Positions 27,287 to 36,622 are shown, counted from the stretch's first letter. The stretch is 64,000 nt of DNA from an uncultured bacterium (GCA_905216055.1 CAJMSH010000003.1:124001-188000), one strand, 5' to 3'. The notes: a model not told the origin generated them from the letters alone. Numbers and translations: made by a program.

Positions 27287-28252
27287 TTAAAATTCAAGAA
27301 GAACTTTTAATGTATCTTTTTCTTTATTTTTTTCAAATGCTTCAATTGCATCATCTGCTTTATATCTTGCTGAAATCATCGGAGTAAAATCAATTCTTTC
27401 AGATTTTAACAATCTTAATGCTGCCGGGAATTGTCCGCATCTTGAACCGAGAACTGTAATTTCATCAATTACGATTGGAGCAAGATTAAATTCTTTTGAT
27501 GCTGCAACAGTGCTTTTCAAAACCAAAACTCCACGAGGTTTTGTAAGAGCCAATGCTGTTTCAAACCCTGAAATTGAACCTGTTGCTTCAACAACAACAT
27601 CATAAATTTTTTCAACCTTCAAATCATTAAGAAGTTTTGTTTCAACACCTTGAGCACGAGCAATATCGAGCTTGTTTTGATGCTTTCCGACAAGTGTTAC
27701 ATCAATATTTTGAGCATTTAATGTCAAAGCTGTGATAAGTCCTAATTTTCCATCACCCAACACAATTACTTTTTCAAACGGTTTTATATGTAATTGTTCA
27801 GTAATTTCACAAGCAGCAGCCAAAGGTTCTACAAAAACAGCCTGTTCATCAGGGACATTTTCAGGGACTTCAAAAAGAACTTCCAAAGGCATTGTAAAAT
27901 ATTCTGCGAAAACGCCGTCTTTTCTCCAAATTCCTAAAGTATGACGATCAGGACAATGGCGATATAATTTTTCAGCGCAATAAGGACAATCAGGTTTCTT
28001 GCAGCCATAGCTGATTTCTGCAACAACTCTTTTGCCTAAAAGTGATTGATCTTCGTCATTAATCTCTTCGACAATACCGACAGCTTCGTGTCCTAAAATT
28101 CCCTTATAGCCCATATAACCTTTTGTTATTTCGTAATCTGTGTTACAAATTCCTGCCAAGGTTACACGTATCAGAGCTTCTCCTTTTTGCGGAACAGGTT
28201 TTTTATAATCGTTTACAAGCTTTAATCCTTCATCAAATACTACTGCTTTCAT
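27287..28252 (-). CDS. Zinc-dependent medium-chain alcohol dehydrogenase family protein
   Basis: 321 residues. MDR fold: N-terminal catalytic domain with a zinc-ligand region (GILGHEAVG near 55) and four clustered structural-zinc cysteines (CKKPDCPYCAEKLYRHC near 85). A Rossmann domain follows (VIVLGDGKLGLITALTL near 170, the NAD(P) loop). Close to threonine-dehydrogenase-like or sorbitol-dehydrogenase-like enzymes; the substrate cannot be told. GAGGA precedes the ATG, 13 nt after miaB's stop, so it is translated from the same message. Confidence 0.88.
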   Translation of the reverse strand: MKAVVFDEGLKLVNDYKKPVPQKGEALIRVTLAGICNTDYEITKGYMGYKGILGHEAVGIVEEINDEDQSLLGKRVVAEISYGCKKPDCPYCAEKLYRHCPDRHTLGIWRKDGVFAEYFTMPLEVLFEVPENVPDEQAVFVEPLAAACEITEQLHIKPFEKVIVLGDGKLGLITALTLNAQNIDVTLVGKHQNKLDIARAQGVETKLLNDLKVEKIYDVVVEATGSISGFETALALTKPRGVLVLKSTVAASKEFNLAPIVIDEITVLGSRCGQFPAALRLLKSERIDFTPMISARYKADDAIEAFEKNKEKDTLKVLLEF

Positions 28253-28265
28253 TATTAATCCTCAC

Positions 28266-29618
28266 TTATTTTACTAATTCGCCTTTAAGATACCAAGTTT
28301 TTGCACCTGATATTTTTACATTTACAAATTGACCTGTCAAATCTTTATCACAAGGAATGTGAACTGTTTTGAAGTTTCTTGTTTTGCCGGAATTTATCAT
28401 CTTTCCTTTGTGTTCATAAAAGCTTTCGACTAAAACTTCCATTTCACGGCCAACATATTTAAGATTTGATTTAAGACAATTTTCCTGAATTTTGTGATTT
28501 AACCTTTGAAATCTTTCATTTTTAACATCTTCAGGAATAAATTTATCAACCCATTTTGCGGCAACTGTTTTTTCTCTTGGGGAATAAGCCGCAACATTAC
28601 AATAATCAAGTTCAAATTCATCAATCGCAGTCAAGGTTTCTTTAAACTGTTCCTCAGTTTCCCCAGGAAAACCTGCAATAAAATCACTTGTAATCGTAAC
28701 ATCAGGAACCATTTGACGAACTTTTTTCACAATTTCAGCATAAGTTTCTCTATCATAGCGTCTGTTCATAGCTTTTAAAACTTCAGAGCTGCCTGATTGC
28801 ATAGGGATATGGAAATATTCACAAACCTTATCCAGCTCAACAACAGTTTCAATAAGTTCATCCGTAATATCTGTCGGATAAGAGGTTACAAAACGAATTC
28901 TGAAATTTCCCTCAATAGCATTCAAATCTCTCAAAAGCTGAGCCAATCTGTAATTTTTAAGTTCTTCTCTTTCAGGGAGTTTTTTCGGGAAATCTTTTCC
29001 GTAGCTGTCAACATTCTGCCCCAAAAGTGTAATTTCTTTAAATCCTGAATTTAGAGCATCTTTAGCTTCTTTTAAGATAATTTCAGGCAATCTTGAGCGT
29101 TCTCTGCCTCTTGTATAAGGGACAATACAATATGTACAAAAATTGTTACACCCCTCAGTAATAGGAATCCAAGCATTTACACCCTTTACACGTTCAATAT
29201 TGTATTCCTTAGCAATATTATCTTCTGTGGCGTTTGTTTCTGTACATTCGCAAACTCTTTCACCGTTATTAATTCTTTTTATAATTTCAGGTAATGAATA
29301 AATTTTATGAGTTCCCAAAACAAAATCGACATAAGGCGCTCTTGAAAATACTTTATTAGCTTTTTGTTGAGCAACACATCCGCAGATACCTATTTTAATA
29401 TCTTTACCGTCCTGCTTCCATTTGCCCCAAACTCCAAGTTGGCTAAAAGCTTTATCTTCACTCAATTGTCTTATTGAGCATGTATTAACCATTAATAAAT
29501 CAGCTTTTTCAGGCTCCTTTACTTCGTCATAACCTATATTTGAAAGCATACCGAGCATTCTTTCGGTATCTGATTTATTCATTTGACAGCCCATAGTCTC
29601 TATATAAACATGTTTCAT
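28266..29618 (-). CDS. miaB: tRNA-2-methylthio-N6-isopentenyladenosine synthase
   Basis: Radical-SAM methylthiotransferase modifying A37 of tRNAs. 450 residues. An N-terminal UPF0004 domain carries three auxiliary-cluster cysteines (MGCQMNKS near 10, MVNTCSIR near 46 and GICGCVAQQ near 80). The radical-SAM core has CNNFCTYC near 155 (GCNNFCTYCIVPYTRGRERSR). A C-terminal TRAM domain covers about 380-450. AGGGAAATGAT precedes the ATG and TATAAA lies upstream. First gene of a run with the dehydrogenase, lptF and the coiled-coil gene. Confidence 0.96.
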   Translation of the reverse strand: MKHVYIETMGCQMNKSDTERMLGMLSNIGYDEVKEPEKADLLMVNTCSIRQLSEDKAFSQLGVWGKWKQDGKDIKIGICGCVAQQKANKVFSRAPYVDFVLGTHKIYSLPEIIKRINNGERVCECTETNATEDNIAKEYNIERVKGVNAWIPITEGCNNFCTYCIVPYTRGRERSRLPEIILKEAKDALNSGFKEITLLGQNVDSYGKDFPKKLPEREELKNYRLAQLLRDLNAIEGNFRIRFVTSYPTDITDELIETVVELDKVCEYFHIPMQSGSSEVLKAMNRRYDRETYAEIVKKVRQMVPDVTITSDFIAGFPGETEEQFKETLTAIDEFELDYCNVAAYSPREKTVAAKWVDKFIPEDVKNERFQRLNHKIQENCLKSNLKYVGREMEVLVESFYEHKGKMINSGKTRNFKTVHIPCDKDLTGQFVNVKISGAKTWYLKGELVK

Positions 29619-29741
29619 ATCATTTCCCTGCTATTTATACTCTTACAAATTAATTATAATACAAAAATAGTTAATATATTTGACATTTAGAGAAGCTGAT
29701 ATTATCATTTATTTAGATGGTCTTAAAAGGGTGTATATTAT

Positions 29742-31415
29742 ATGGGACAAAAAAAGAAAAATGTTCTCATGCTTTTGCATGAAAGGACAGAAAAATTTGC
29801 TGATAAAGTTGCCTTAGGAATGAAAACTCAATATGGTTGGAAAGAATTTACGTATAGAGGCATAGGACTTTTATCAAGAAAACTTGCTTATTATCTTTTA
29901 ACTAAACTCAATGTAAAAAAAGGTGACAGACTTGCAATTCTTTCAGAATCAAAACCTGAATACGGTGCTTGCGTCTTTGCATCAGTAATTTCAGGAATGA
30001 TTACAGTTCCGCTGGATACTAAACTCACAAAATTTGAGCTGAAATCAATACTTACAGATTGCGAGCCTTCCGTAATACTTGTATCTAAAAAATACATAGA
30101 TATGGCAAAATCCCTGAAAGAAGAAATCCCATCATTAAGAGAAATTCTTGTAATAGATGAACCTTCATACAGTTTCAGTGAAAAAAGTATTTATCAACTT
30201 GAAGATAATTACGATTACAAATGGAGTTTGAGAAGCTCAAAAGCAACAGCATTCATTATCTACACATCAGGCACAACAGGCTGCCCAAAGGGAGTTGAAA
30301 TCACATTTGATAATATGCTTGCACAACTCGATGACTTAAGATATGTTTTAGAGAAAATCCTTCCTTACAAAGATGTAAATATTCTCTCGATACTGCCGAT
30401 GAATCATTTATTCGAAATGACTGTAGGCTTTTCAACATTTTTACATTTCGGATTTTCTATATACTACACCCCAAGCCTTAAGCCAAAAGATATTCTAAGC
30501 ATAATGCGCGAAAAACAAATTGAATTTATGATTGTTGTGCCTGCATTTTTAAAATTGTTGAAAACAGGAATAGAAGCGGAATTAAACAATTCATCAAAAT
30601 TTGTCAAAACAGCTTTTAAAATATTATTTTTCGCTGCAAAATTTATTCCGTCATATAGAATTAAAAAATTGCTATTTAAAAGAATTCATGATAAATTTGG
30701 CGGTCATTTCTCAGGCTGTATATCAGGTGGCGCGCCATTAGATGTTTCTGTCGGAGAATTTTTTGAAAGAATCGGGATAAAAGTATATCAAGGATACGGA
30801 CTTTCAGAAGCAAGCCCTGTGGTTTCCGTAAATTATGACAGACGAGGAGATATTGCCTCAGTTGGCAGACCTCTCAAAAGTTTTCAGGCAAAAATAGATA
30901 AGGAAACAGGAGAATTATTGCTCAAAGGCCCGTCTGTTATGAAAGGTTATCACAATCAACCTCAAATGACGGCAGAAGTCATAGATTCCGATGGCTGGCT
31001 TCACACAGGAGATGTTGCAAAAATCAGCAAACAAGGACATATTTATATAACAGGAAGAATTAAAAATATGATAGTCCTTTCAGGCGGGAAAAAAGTGTTT
31101 CCTGAAGAAGTTGAAAGCGTATTTGAAAAAAGCCCTCATTTTAAAGAAGTATGCGTTTTAGGGCTTAAAAAAACTTTTGGAGTAAAAGACGGTACAGAAG
31201 AGGTTAGCGCAGTAATCGTTCCCAGCCAGCAACTTTATGATGAACTTGATTGTGACGCTGTCGAAAATTTAATCAAATCAGAAGTTAAAAAATTGTCACT
31301 ATATTTGACTGCTTACAAAAGACCTGTTAATATAATAATCAACAGAGAACCTTTACCGAGAACTGCAACAAATAAAATTAAGCGTAACAAGGTAAAAGGA
31401 CTTGTAACAGCATAA
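29742..31415 (+). CDS. AMP-forming acyl-CoA synthetase (long-chain fatty acid-CoA ligase type)
   Basis: 557 residues, ANL superfamily. The P-loop signature FIIYTSGTTGCPKGVE is near residue 173. GYGLSEASPVVS near 345 and the DGWLHTGDVAKISKQGHIYITGRIKNMI block near 408-435 are present, as is the C-terminal catalytic Lys region (LPRTATNKIKRNKV). It activates a carboxylate, probably a fatty acid, to the acyl-AMP and then acyl-CoA or acyl-ACP; specificity unknown. AAGGGTG lies upstream of the ATG. The exported protein at 31437 follows within 21 nt. Confidence 0.9.
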   Translation: MGQKKKNVLMLLHERTEKFADKVALGMKTQYGWKEFTYRGIGLLSRKLAYYLLTKLNVKKGDRLAILSESKPEYGACVFASVISGMITVPLDTKLTKFELKSILTDCEPSVILVSKKYIDMAKSLKEEIPSLREILVIDEPSYSFSEKSIYQLEDNYDYKWSLRSSKATAFIIYTSGTTGCPKGVEITFDNMLAQLDDLRYVLEKILPYKDVNILSILPMNHLFEMTVGFSTFLHFGFSIYYTPSLKPKDILSIMREKQIEFMIVVPAFLKLLKTGIEAELNNSSKFVKTAFKILFFAAKFIPSYRIKKLLFKRIHDKFGGHFSGCISGGAPLDVSVGEFFERIGIKVYQGYGLSEASPVVSVNYDRRGDIASVGRPLKSFQAKIDKETGELLLKGPSVMKGYHNQPQMTAEVIDSDGWLHTGDVAKISKQGHIYITGRIKNMIVLSGGKKVFPEEVESVFEKSPHFKEVCVLGLKKTFGVKDGTEEVSAVIVPSQQLYDELDCDAVENLIKSEVKKLSLYLTAYKRPVNIIINREPLPRTATNKIKRNKVKGLVTA

Positions 31416-31436
31416 AAATTTTTGATGGAGATATCA

Positions 31437-31919
31437 ATGAAGAAATTAGGACTATTATTAATCTTATTTTTATTAGCAGGAATTCCTTTTTTATCAAATG
31501 AAGCAACTGAAACAAGCACAGATACTTCATCCTCAGAGCAAGTAGAAGCATTAGATCCATCAGAAATTACTCAACCAACCGGTGCACCTGAAAAAACCGA
31601 AAAATCTCTTATCGTTCCCCCAAAATGGACAGATTTTTGCGAATCCGGTTATGAAAATGCGGTATACAGAGATAGCCATGACGTGTTTAATATTATCAGC
31701 TTTGTAAAATCAGAACGATTAAAAAAGAATTACTGGGCTGAAAGACGTGTAAGCTTTGAAAATTATTTAAAAACTTGTAATGCATTGGATGATGAAGCAA
31801 AAGTAACTTGCTATCAAGAACTTACAAAATCAGAAAATCAAAAAAATGATTTATACAAGATTAAACGCGATCAACTGTTGTATGAAGATAACATCGAAAT
31901 TCACAGAAGATATCGATAA
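31437..31919 (+). CDS. Exported protein of unknown function
   Basis: About 160 residues. The ATG at 31437 (MKKLGLLLILF) has GGAG 6 nt upstream; the longer frame from TTG 31422 has no ribosome site. The signal peptide KKLGLLLILFLLAGIPFLS is followed by a Thr/Ser/Glu-rich linker (about 20-55) and a charged helical domain with four cysteines (WTDFCESGY, LKTCNALDDEAKVTCYQEL). It is cotranscribed with the acyl-CoA synthetase. The Cys pairs may form disulfides in an extracytoplasmic domain. Confidence 0.75.
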   Translation: MKKLGLLLILFLLAGIPFLSNEATETSTDTSSSEQVEALDPSEITQPTGAPEKTEKSLIVPPKWTDFCESGYENAVYRDSHDVFNIISFVKSERLKKNYWAERRVSFENYLKTCNALDDEAKVTCYQELTKSENQKNDLYKIKRDQLLYEDNIEIHRRYR

Positions 31920-31922
31920 TCT

Positions 31923-32414
31923 CTAAGCAGCAGCTTCTTCTTGTTCTTTATCTTTTTTGATAAATAAGAATTCACCTTTATAAGATGGAGCTGAACCGTT
32001 TTTATCTTTACCTGTAGCTAAACTTATTATGCTGTTAAATTTTGGTGCTGCATCATTTTTTTGAACATTACCAACGCCTTCATTTAATGCAACGGTAATT
32101 TTGCCTTCAACATTTTTCTGTACATTTTGAGCAGCTTGAGAATTCAAATATTGAATAGATTTCAATACATCTTGGCTCAATTGGATTTGTAATCCTGAAT
32201 TATTCATAGCAACCTGACGTGCAACAGAAACATCAACATTACCCTTATATAAATCAATATCAAGAGCTTGTGCTCTGAAATTTATACCTGATGAAGAGGT
32301 ATTATATTGGCTGTTTTTTTCTGCAGCACGTTTCAAAATTTCATTTGAAACCTGTTTTAATGTTGTTGTATCAATCCCTAATTTATATTGTGCATTAAAA
32401 AGACCAATTGCCAT
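31923..32414 (-). CDS. Unknown protein with NFRAQ segment
   Basis: 163 residues, no signal peptide. Gln/Asn/Ala rich. A helical N-terminal part (TTLKQVSNEILKRAAEKN) is followed by GINFRAQALDIDLYKG near 43-58, and a Lys/Glu-rich end (KKDKEQEEAAA). It resembles small secreted or appendage-type proteins, but no family is recognised. Its stop lies 4 nt beyond the stop of the convergent gene at 31437. Upstream, 32451-32476 can form a 10-bp hairpin on the message (GTTTATC/GATAAAC arms). Function unknown. Confidence 0.72.
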   Translation of the reverse strand: MAIGLFNAQYKLGIDTTTLKQVSNEILKRAAEKNSQYNTSSSGINFRAQALDIDLYKGNVDVSVARQVAMNNSGLQIQLSQDVLKSIQYLNSQAAQNVQKNVEGKITVALNEGVGNVQKNDAAPKFNSIISLATGKDKNGSAPSYKGEFLFIKKDKEQEEAAA

Positions 32415-32450
32415 ATCTTTAAATCCCTTTTCTATTTGTTTCCTTATTCT

Positions 32451-32476
32451 GTTTATCGGCTTTTGAGCTGATAAAC
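32451..32476 (-). promoter_or_regulatory. Leader hairpin upstream of the gene at 31923-32414
   Basis: GTTTATCGGC and GCTGATAAAC form a 10-bp stem with one G-U and a 6-nt loop, about 37 nt before the start codon. There is no T-run, so not a typical terminator. A regulatory role is only a possibility. Confidence 0.35.
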
Positions 32477-32590
32477 TTTAATTTTCAGGCTCCTTTTTGT
32501 AACAATACTTAACATTTTTAAAATATTAAGCAATTTTTAATAAAAGATATACTTTATATATATAAGAATATATAAAATAAGAGAGGTATT

Positions 32591-33037
32591 ATGGGTTTAG
32601 ATAATACTTTATACACACTTAGTAATGTTAATGCTTTGCTTGGCAGTGCCGTAGGCTATGCTGATGCAAGAAATAACGGAGTACCGGCAGGCGATGCACT
32701 CATGGATTTTGGGTTTAACATTATGAACGGTGCTATAAGAAACGAAGCAGCACGAAATATCCGACAAAATACCGGAAGCTATCTTGGTTACGCTGTCAAT
32801 TCAGCTGCAGGATACGGAAATCCTATTGCAAACGCTCAAGGAACAATGGGATTAATCGGTGCATCTATGATTACATCACCTTTTGGCATTTTCGGATGCG
32901 GATTTAATCCTTATATGACATCATCAATCTACGGATGCGGGCCTTGGGGTGGAGGATTTTTCGGCGGCTGCGGCTGCGGGCCTGGATTTATGTTTGGCGG
33001 TCCGTCATTTTTCGGAGTAAGAGGATTTTTATGCTAA
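32591..33037 (+). CDS. Unknown protein with Gly/Cys/Phe-rich tail
   Basis: 148 residues. GAGAGG precedes the ATG. The first 100 residues are Ala/Gly/Asn rich and amphipathic (ALLGSAVGYADARNNGVPAGDALMDFGFN). The tail (about 100-148) is highly Gly/Cys/Phe rich (CGPWGGGFFGGCGCGPG) with five cysteines before the last residue. No signal peptide. The stop codons of this gene and the SBP gene at 33034 overlap by 4 nt, tail to tail. The tail resembles surface-coat or metal-binding low-complexity proteins; no function assigned. Confidence 0.72.
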   Translation: MGLDNTLYTLSNVNALLGSAVGYADARNNGVPAGDALMDFGFNIMNGAIRNEAARNIRQNTGSYLGYAVNSAAGYGNPIANAQGTMGLIGASMITSPFGIFGCGFNPYMTSSIYGCGPWGGGFFGGCGCGPGFMFGGPSFFGVRGFLC

Positions 33038-34263
33038 TCAGCAAGCATTAATTTAATTTTTTCAGAAACACCATTGAGAATTTTTTCAGTGGTGTTTTTG
33101 TTTAACAGAATTTGTTGAACAGCGGTGTTCACAATTGTATTAACTTCTTTTTGATCCCTCATAGGTGTGAATGAAGGTTCTATGTGATTAAGTTGTTTTG
33201 CACTTATAACACAAGCTTTTGAGATAAGATTGTTTTCATCATAAATTGTATAAAAATCATCTTTTAACGCTTTTTCATTAACTGCCAAAACATTTGTCAA
33301 TTTTGCAAGCTCTAATTGATTTTCTGTATTTGTCAAAAATAGAGCAAATTTTAATGCTTCTTGTTTATGCTTTGCACGTATAGGAATTACAAAATTCATC
33401 AAAGAAAAGTCATTTTGCCCGAGTTTTCCGACAATTTGAGGGGCAACATCTGTATTTTTATAAGTTGAAGGAGCATTTTCTTTAATCATATTCAAGAAAT
33501 TTGCACCTGCTTGAAAAAACACAATCTGACCTGCCATATATTTTTCTAAAGCTTCTCTATGAGTTTGAGTTACAGATTCTTTCGGAATTAAATTATTTTC
33601 ATATAGATTTTTGAAATATTCAAAAACTTTTACGGAATCTTCTGAATTTATATTCGATGCTGTTACACCATACTTATTCAAAATTCTAAGCATAGTATCA
33701 TTTTCTGTAATATTTGGTAAAAGCACATAAGCCCCTGTTTTTTCTTTTATCTGGGGCGCAATTTTTCCTAAATCTTCAAAAGTTTTAGGCATTTCAACCT
33801 CAGCTTCAGATAACAATTTTTTATTATAAATAGTTACAGCAGAAGTTGCATACCAAGGAAGAGAATACAATTTGCCGTCTGATTTGAGTGAATTTATAAT
33901 ATCTTTATTAAATTGCCCCGTTAAACTTTCATCAATAGCATAAAGCGCACCTCTTTGAGCTAAAAGTGCCGAAAAGTCAGGATTAAGATTGATAAGATCA
34001 GGCGGATTGTCACTCAAAACTGATGCCAAAGTACGTTTTTCGCCTTCCGAAAACGGAACATCAATCCATTTAATCTTAATTTCAGGATTTTGTGCCTCAA
34101 ATTCTTTTATAACTTTATTCATATATGGCGAAAAATCGCTCATTTGCAAAGTCCAAAAAACAACCTCGTTATCAGAAGTTTTGTTATTATGCACAGGAGT
34201 TGTTATCCCGACAAGAAAAATCACACACAAAATAATACATACTTTTATTACAAAACTTTTCAC
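33034..34263 (-). CDS. ABC-transporter solute-binding protein, family 1 (sugar type)
   Basis: 409 residues. A GTG start fits the frame, with TATAAA just before it. The signal segment KSFVIKVCIILCVIFLVGITTP is followed by a typical MalE/UgpB-type fold: EVVFWTLQMSDFSPYMNKVIKEFEAQNPEIKIKWIDVPF near 30, then DLINLNPDFSALLAQRGALYAIDE. It captures an oligosaccharide or other solute outside the membrane. No permease or ATPase genes are adjacent, so its transporter partner is elsewhere. Only 42 nt separate its start from the divergent rarA. Confidence 0.87.
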   Translation of the reverse strand: MKSFVIKVCIILCVIFLVGITTPVHNNKTSDNEVVFWTLQMSDFSPYMNKVIKEFEAQNPEIKIKWIDVPFSEGEKRTLASVLSDNPPDLINLNPDFSALLAQRGALYAIDESLTGQFNKDIINSLKSDGKLYSLPWYATSAVTIYNKKLLSEAEVEMPKTFEDLGKIAPQIKEKTGAYVLLPNITENDTMLRILNKYGVTASNINSEDSVKVFEYFKNLYENNLIPKESVTQTHREALEKYMAGQIVFFQAGANFLNMIKENAPSTYKNTDVAPQIVGKLGQNDFSLMNFVIPIRAKHKQEALKFALFLTNTENQLELAKLTNVLAVNEKALKDDFYTIYDENNLISKACVISAKQLNHIEPSFTPMRDQKEVNTIVNTAVQQILLNKNTTEKILNGVSEKIKLMLAD

Positions 34264-34290
34264 TTTATACCACTCACTTTTACCTAACCA

Positions 34291-34299
34291 TGTTACAAT
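34291..34299 (+). promoter_or_regulatory. Extended -10 element of rarA, leaderless type
   Basis: TG at 34291-34292, one base, TACAAT at 34294-34299, then exactly 6 nt to the ATG at 34306. No Shine-Dalgarno. It lies within the 42-nt gap shared with the divergent solute-binding-protein gene. Confidence 0.5.
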
Positions 34300-34305
34300 T
34301 ATACT

Positions 34306-35538
34306 ATGAATAATCTATTTACGGAACTGGAAAATCAAAATAAACAAATTCCGCTGGCAGAACTTTTGCGCCCCAAAACGGTAGAAGAATTTTTGGGACA
34401 AAGTAACGTCATATCACCAAATAGCCCGATATTAAATCTTTTAAAAACAAACAGACTTTTTTCGATGATTTTTTGGGGAACTCCAGGTTGCGGAAAGACT
34501 ACCCTTGCAAGATTAATTGCAACAAAAACAAATGCAAATTTTATTGAAATTTCTGCAGTAACCTCAGGAGTAAAAGATATTAAAGATGCGGTTGAAAACG
34601 CTAAAGAAGCCTTAAGAAGCGGTATTAAAACAATTCTTTTTATAGATGAAATCCACAGATATTCCAAAACTCAACAAGACGCCCTTCTTCCGCACCTTGA
34701 GAACGGAACATTATTTTTAATAGGTTCAACAACGGAAAATCCGTCATTCCAAGTTGTTCCCGCACTTTTATCAAGAGTTCAGGTTGTAAGATTAAATTCA
34801 ATTGACGATGCAAGTATGGACAAAATTATTAAAAAAGGTTTTGCATACTTGGCAAAACATTATCTTCCAATGGATTGCGAAAGCGGAGCAATTGATTTTA
34901 TCATAAACCTCGCTCGAGGAGATGCAAGATATGCTCTTAATGTTGTTGAAAACGCTTATTTCGCAAGTGATTTGAAAGACAACAGAAGAAATTTAACCGT
35001 AAAAATTATTGAAGAAATTTGCCAGAAACGTAACACAAGATATTCTCAACAAGAACACTATGATTGTGCCTCAGCGTTTCAAAAAAGTCTTAGAGGGAGT
35101 GATCCTGATGCCGCAATTTATTATCTTGCCAAAATGATTGCTGCAGGAGAAGATCCAAGATTTATTGCGAGAAGATTGATAACATGCTCAGCAGAAGATG
35201 TTGGAAATGCCGATCCAAATGCCCTAAATGTTGCTATTAACGCATATAAAGCTGTTGAATTGCTAGGACTTCCTGAAGGTAGAATTCCTCTTGCACAAGC
35301 TGTCATCTATGTTGCAAGAGCACCAAAATCAAATGAAACCGTAATGGCAATAGATTCAGCATTACAAGACATTTCATCAGGCAAAGATTTTCCGCCTCCA
35401 ATGCACCTTAGAGATGCTCACTATAAAGATGCAAAAAACTACGGCTTTGGAATAGGCTATATTTACAGCCATGACGCACCTGATATTAAACAACAGTTTT
35501 TGCCTGACGAACTTGTCGGTAAAAAATATACAAAATAA
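34306..35538 (+). CDS. rarA: Replication-associated recombination protein A (RarA/MgsA family AAA+ ATPase)
   Basis: 410 residues, clamp-loader-like ATPase acting at stalled forks. N-terminal LAELLRPKTVEEFLGQ, Walker A FWGTPGCGKTTLARLIA near 60, Walker B LFIDEIHRYSKTQQDALLPHLE near 108, sensor-1 LIGSTTENPSF near 138, and the C-terminal tetramerisation region with AEDVGNADP near 300. A leaderless start is predicted. A bidirectional terminator separates it from the convergent LysM gene. Confidence 0.95.
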   Translation: MNNLFTELENQNKQIPLAELLRPKTVEEFLGQSNVISPNSPILNLLKTNRLFSMIFWGTPGCGKTTLARLIATKTNANFIEISAVTSGVKDIKDAVENAKEALRSGIKTILFIDEIHRYSKTQQDALLPHLENGTLFLIGSTTENPSFQVVPALLSRVQVVRLNSIDDASMDKIIKKGFAYLAKHYLPMDCESGAIDFIINLARGDARYALNVVENAYFASDLKDNRRNLTVKIIEEICQKRNTRYSQQEHYDCASAFQKSLRGSDPDAAIYYLAKMIAAGEDPRFIARRLITCSAEDVGNADPNALNVAINAYKAVELLGLPEGRIPLAQAVIYVARAPKSNETVMAIDSALQDISSGKDFPPPMHLRDAHYKDAKNYGFGIGYIYSHDAPDIKQQFLPDELVGKKYTK

Positions 35539-35545
35539 AACATAA

Positions 35546-35578
35546 AAAAAGACCGATTATAAATAAATCGGTCTTTTT
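35546..35578. terminator. Bidirectional terminator between rarA and the LysM gene
   Basis: AAAAAGACCGATT pairs with AATCGGTCTTTTT around a 7-nt loop, with A and T runs on both sides. Confidence 0.92.
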
Positions 35579-35581
35579 ATT

Positions 35582-36148
35582 TTATTCAGCTTGTTTTTTC
35601 TCCATCGGAATGATTAACTTTTGTCCAATTCCGAGTTTATTCGGATTTGTAAGGTTGTTTGTCTTTAACACAAGAGATTCTTTTTCCTTACTGTATGAAC
35701 CGTAAAATCTAATCAAAATACTTTCCATAGTATCGCCGCTTTGTACTGTGTAAGTTTCATTATCAGCAACCGGTTCTGATTTTTCAGCAGAAGAAGGTAT
35801 AAAATTAAGGCTTAATTTTTCCTTCTTAACCGGAACAGGAGAAGAAGCTAATTTTTCCTTCAATGAGTTAAATCCGTTTGCCGAAAAGCTTATCATAACA
35901 GTTAAAATAAGCATAACAACAGCACCGACAATAAAACCTGCGGCAAGATAAACACTCGGAGATTTATCATTCTTTTGGTTATTAACTTTAAAATTTTGCC
36001 ACAAAACGTCTAATTCTTTTTCCTTATTAGGTCTAACATAGACGCCAGGAGAATTATCGTACTGGTCATGCCTGTATTGAGACAAAGCTTCTAATACAGC
36101 CATTTTTTCCTTAGATAAATTTGATCTTCTGATAGTTGAACTCTTCAT
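35582..36148 (-). CDS. LysM-domain protein with one membrane segment
   Basis: 188 residues. A charged cytoplasmic N-terminal part (1-60) is followed by one membrane helix (AAGFIVGAVVMLILTVMI, near 68-90). The rest is extracytoplasmic and ends in one LysM domain (YTVQSGDTMESILIRFYGS ... NPNKLGIGQKLIIPM, about 133-184), which binds peptidoglycan-type glycans. No catalytic domain is present, so it is likely a structural or regulatory cell-wall anchor. AGGG and TATGG lie near the ATG. It is convergent with rarA. Confidence 0.85.
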   Translation of the reverse strand: MKSSTIRRSNLSKEKMAVLEALSQYRHDQYDNSPGVYVRPNKEKELDVLWQNFKVNNQKNDKSPSVYLAAGFIVGAVVMLILTVMISFSANGFNSLKEKLASSPVPVKKEKLSLNFIPSSAEKSEPVADNETYTVQSGDTMESILIRFYGSYSKEKESLVLKTNNLTNPNKLGIGQKLIIPMEKKQAE

Positions 36149-36346
36149 TTTTCCATACCCTAATAATAAATTGTTCTTAATAAATGAAATATATCATAAG
36201 GATATTTTTAATTCAAGTGCTTATAAAAACGTTACAATTCAAGGTTTTTCGGCTTACCTTAACTTAATTTAACATGCTCCTTGATTTTTCTCATTTTTAA
36301 TATATTATTAAAATACACAAACTAGCTAGAAAAGGAAATTAAAACT

Positions 36347-36538
36347 ATGTCAAAAAAATGTGATGTATGCGGTAAAGCACCGATTAAAGCAGCGAAATTA
36401 ACTTTCTCGCATAAACAAATTGTTCATACTCAAGAACCAAACTTACAATCTGTAAAAGTTAACGTAAACGGAACTGTTAAAAGAATTAAAGTTTGCACAT
36501 CTTGTTTAAGAGCAGGAAAAGTTCAAAAAGCTGTTTAA
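36347..36538 (+). CDS. rpmB: 50S ribosomal protein L28
   Basis: 63 residues, normal length. Starts SKKCDVCGKAPIKAA and contains the KVNVNGTVKRIKVCTSCLR segment. The C-x2-C pairs (CDVC and CTSC) are the zinc-binding type of L28. AAAGGAA lies 6 nt upstream. Followed by a bidirectional terminator; a single gene with no other ribosomal genes beside it. Confidence 0.96.
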   Translation: MSKKCDVCGKAPIKAAKLTFSHKQIVHTQEPNLQSVKVNVNGTVKRIKVCTSCLRAGKVQKAV

Positions 36539-36565
36539 TTTTTTAAATTATTAAATATTTAAAAT

Positions 36566-36597
36566 AAAAAGTCCGAAACAATATTTTCGGACTTTTT
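36566..36597. terminator. Bidirectional terminator after rpmB
   Basis: AAAAAGTCCGAAA pairs with TTTCGGACTTTTT around a 6-nt loop. It also serves the convergent TonB-like gene at 36623. Confidence 0.92.
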
Positions 36598-36622
36598 ATT
36601 TTATTCTATTTGCTCAAATTTT

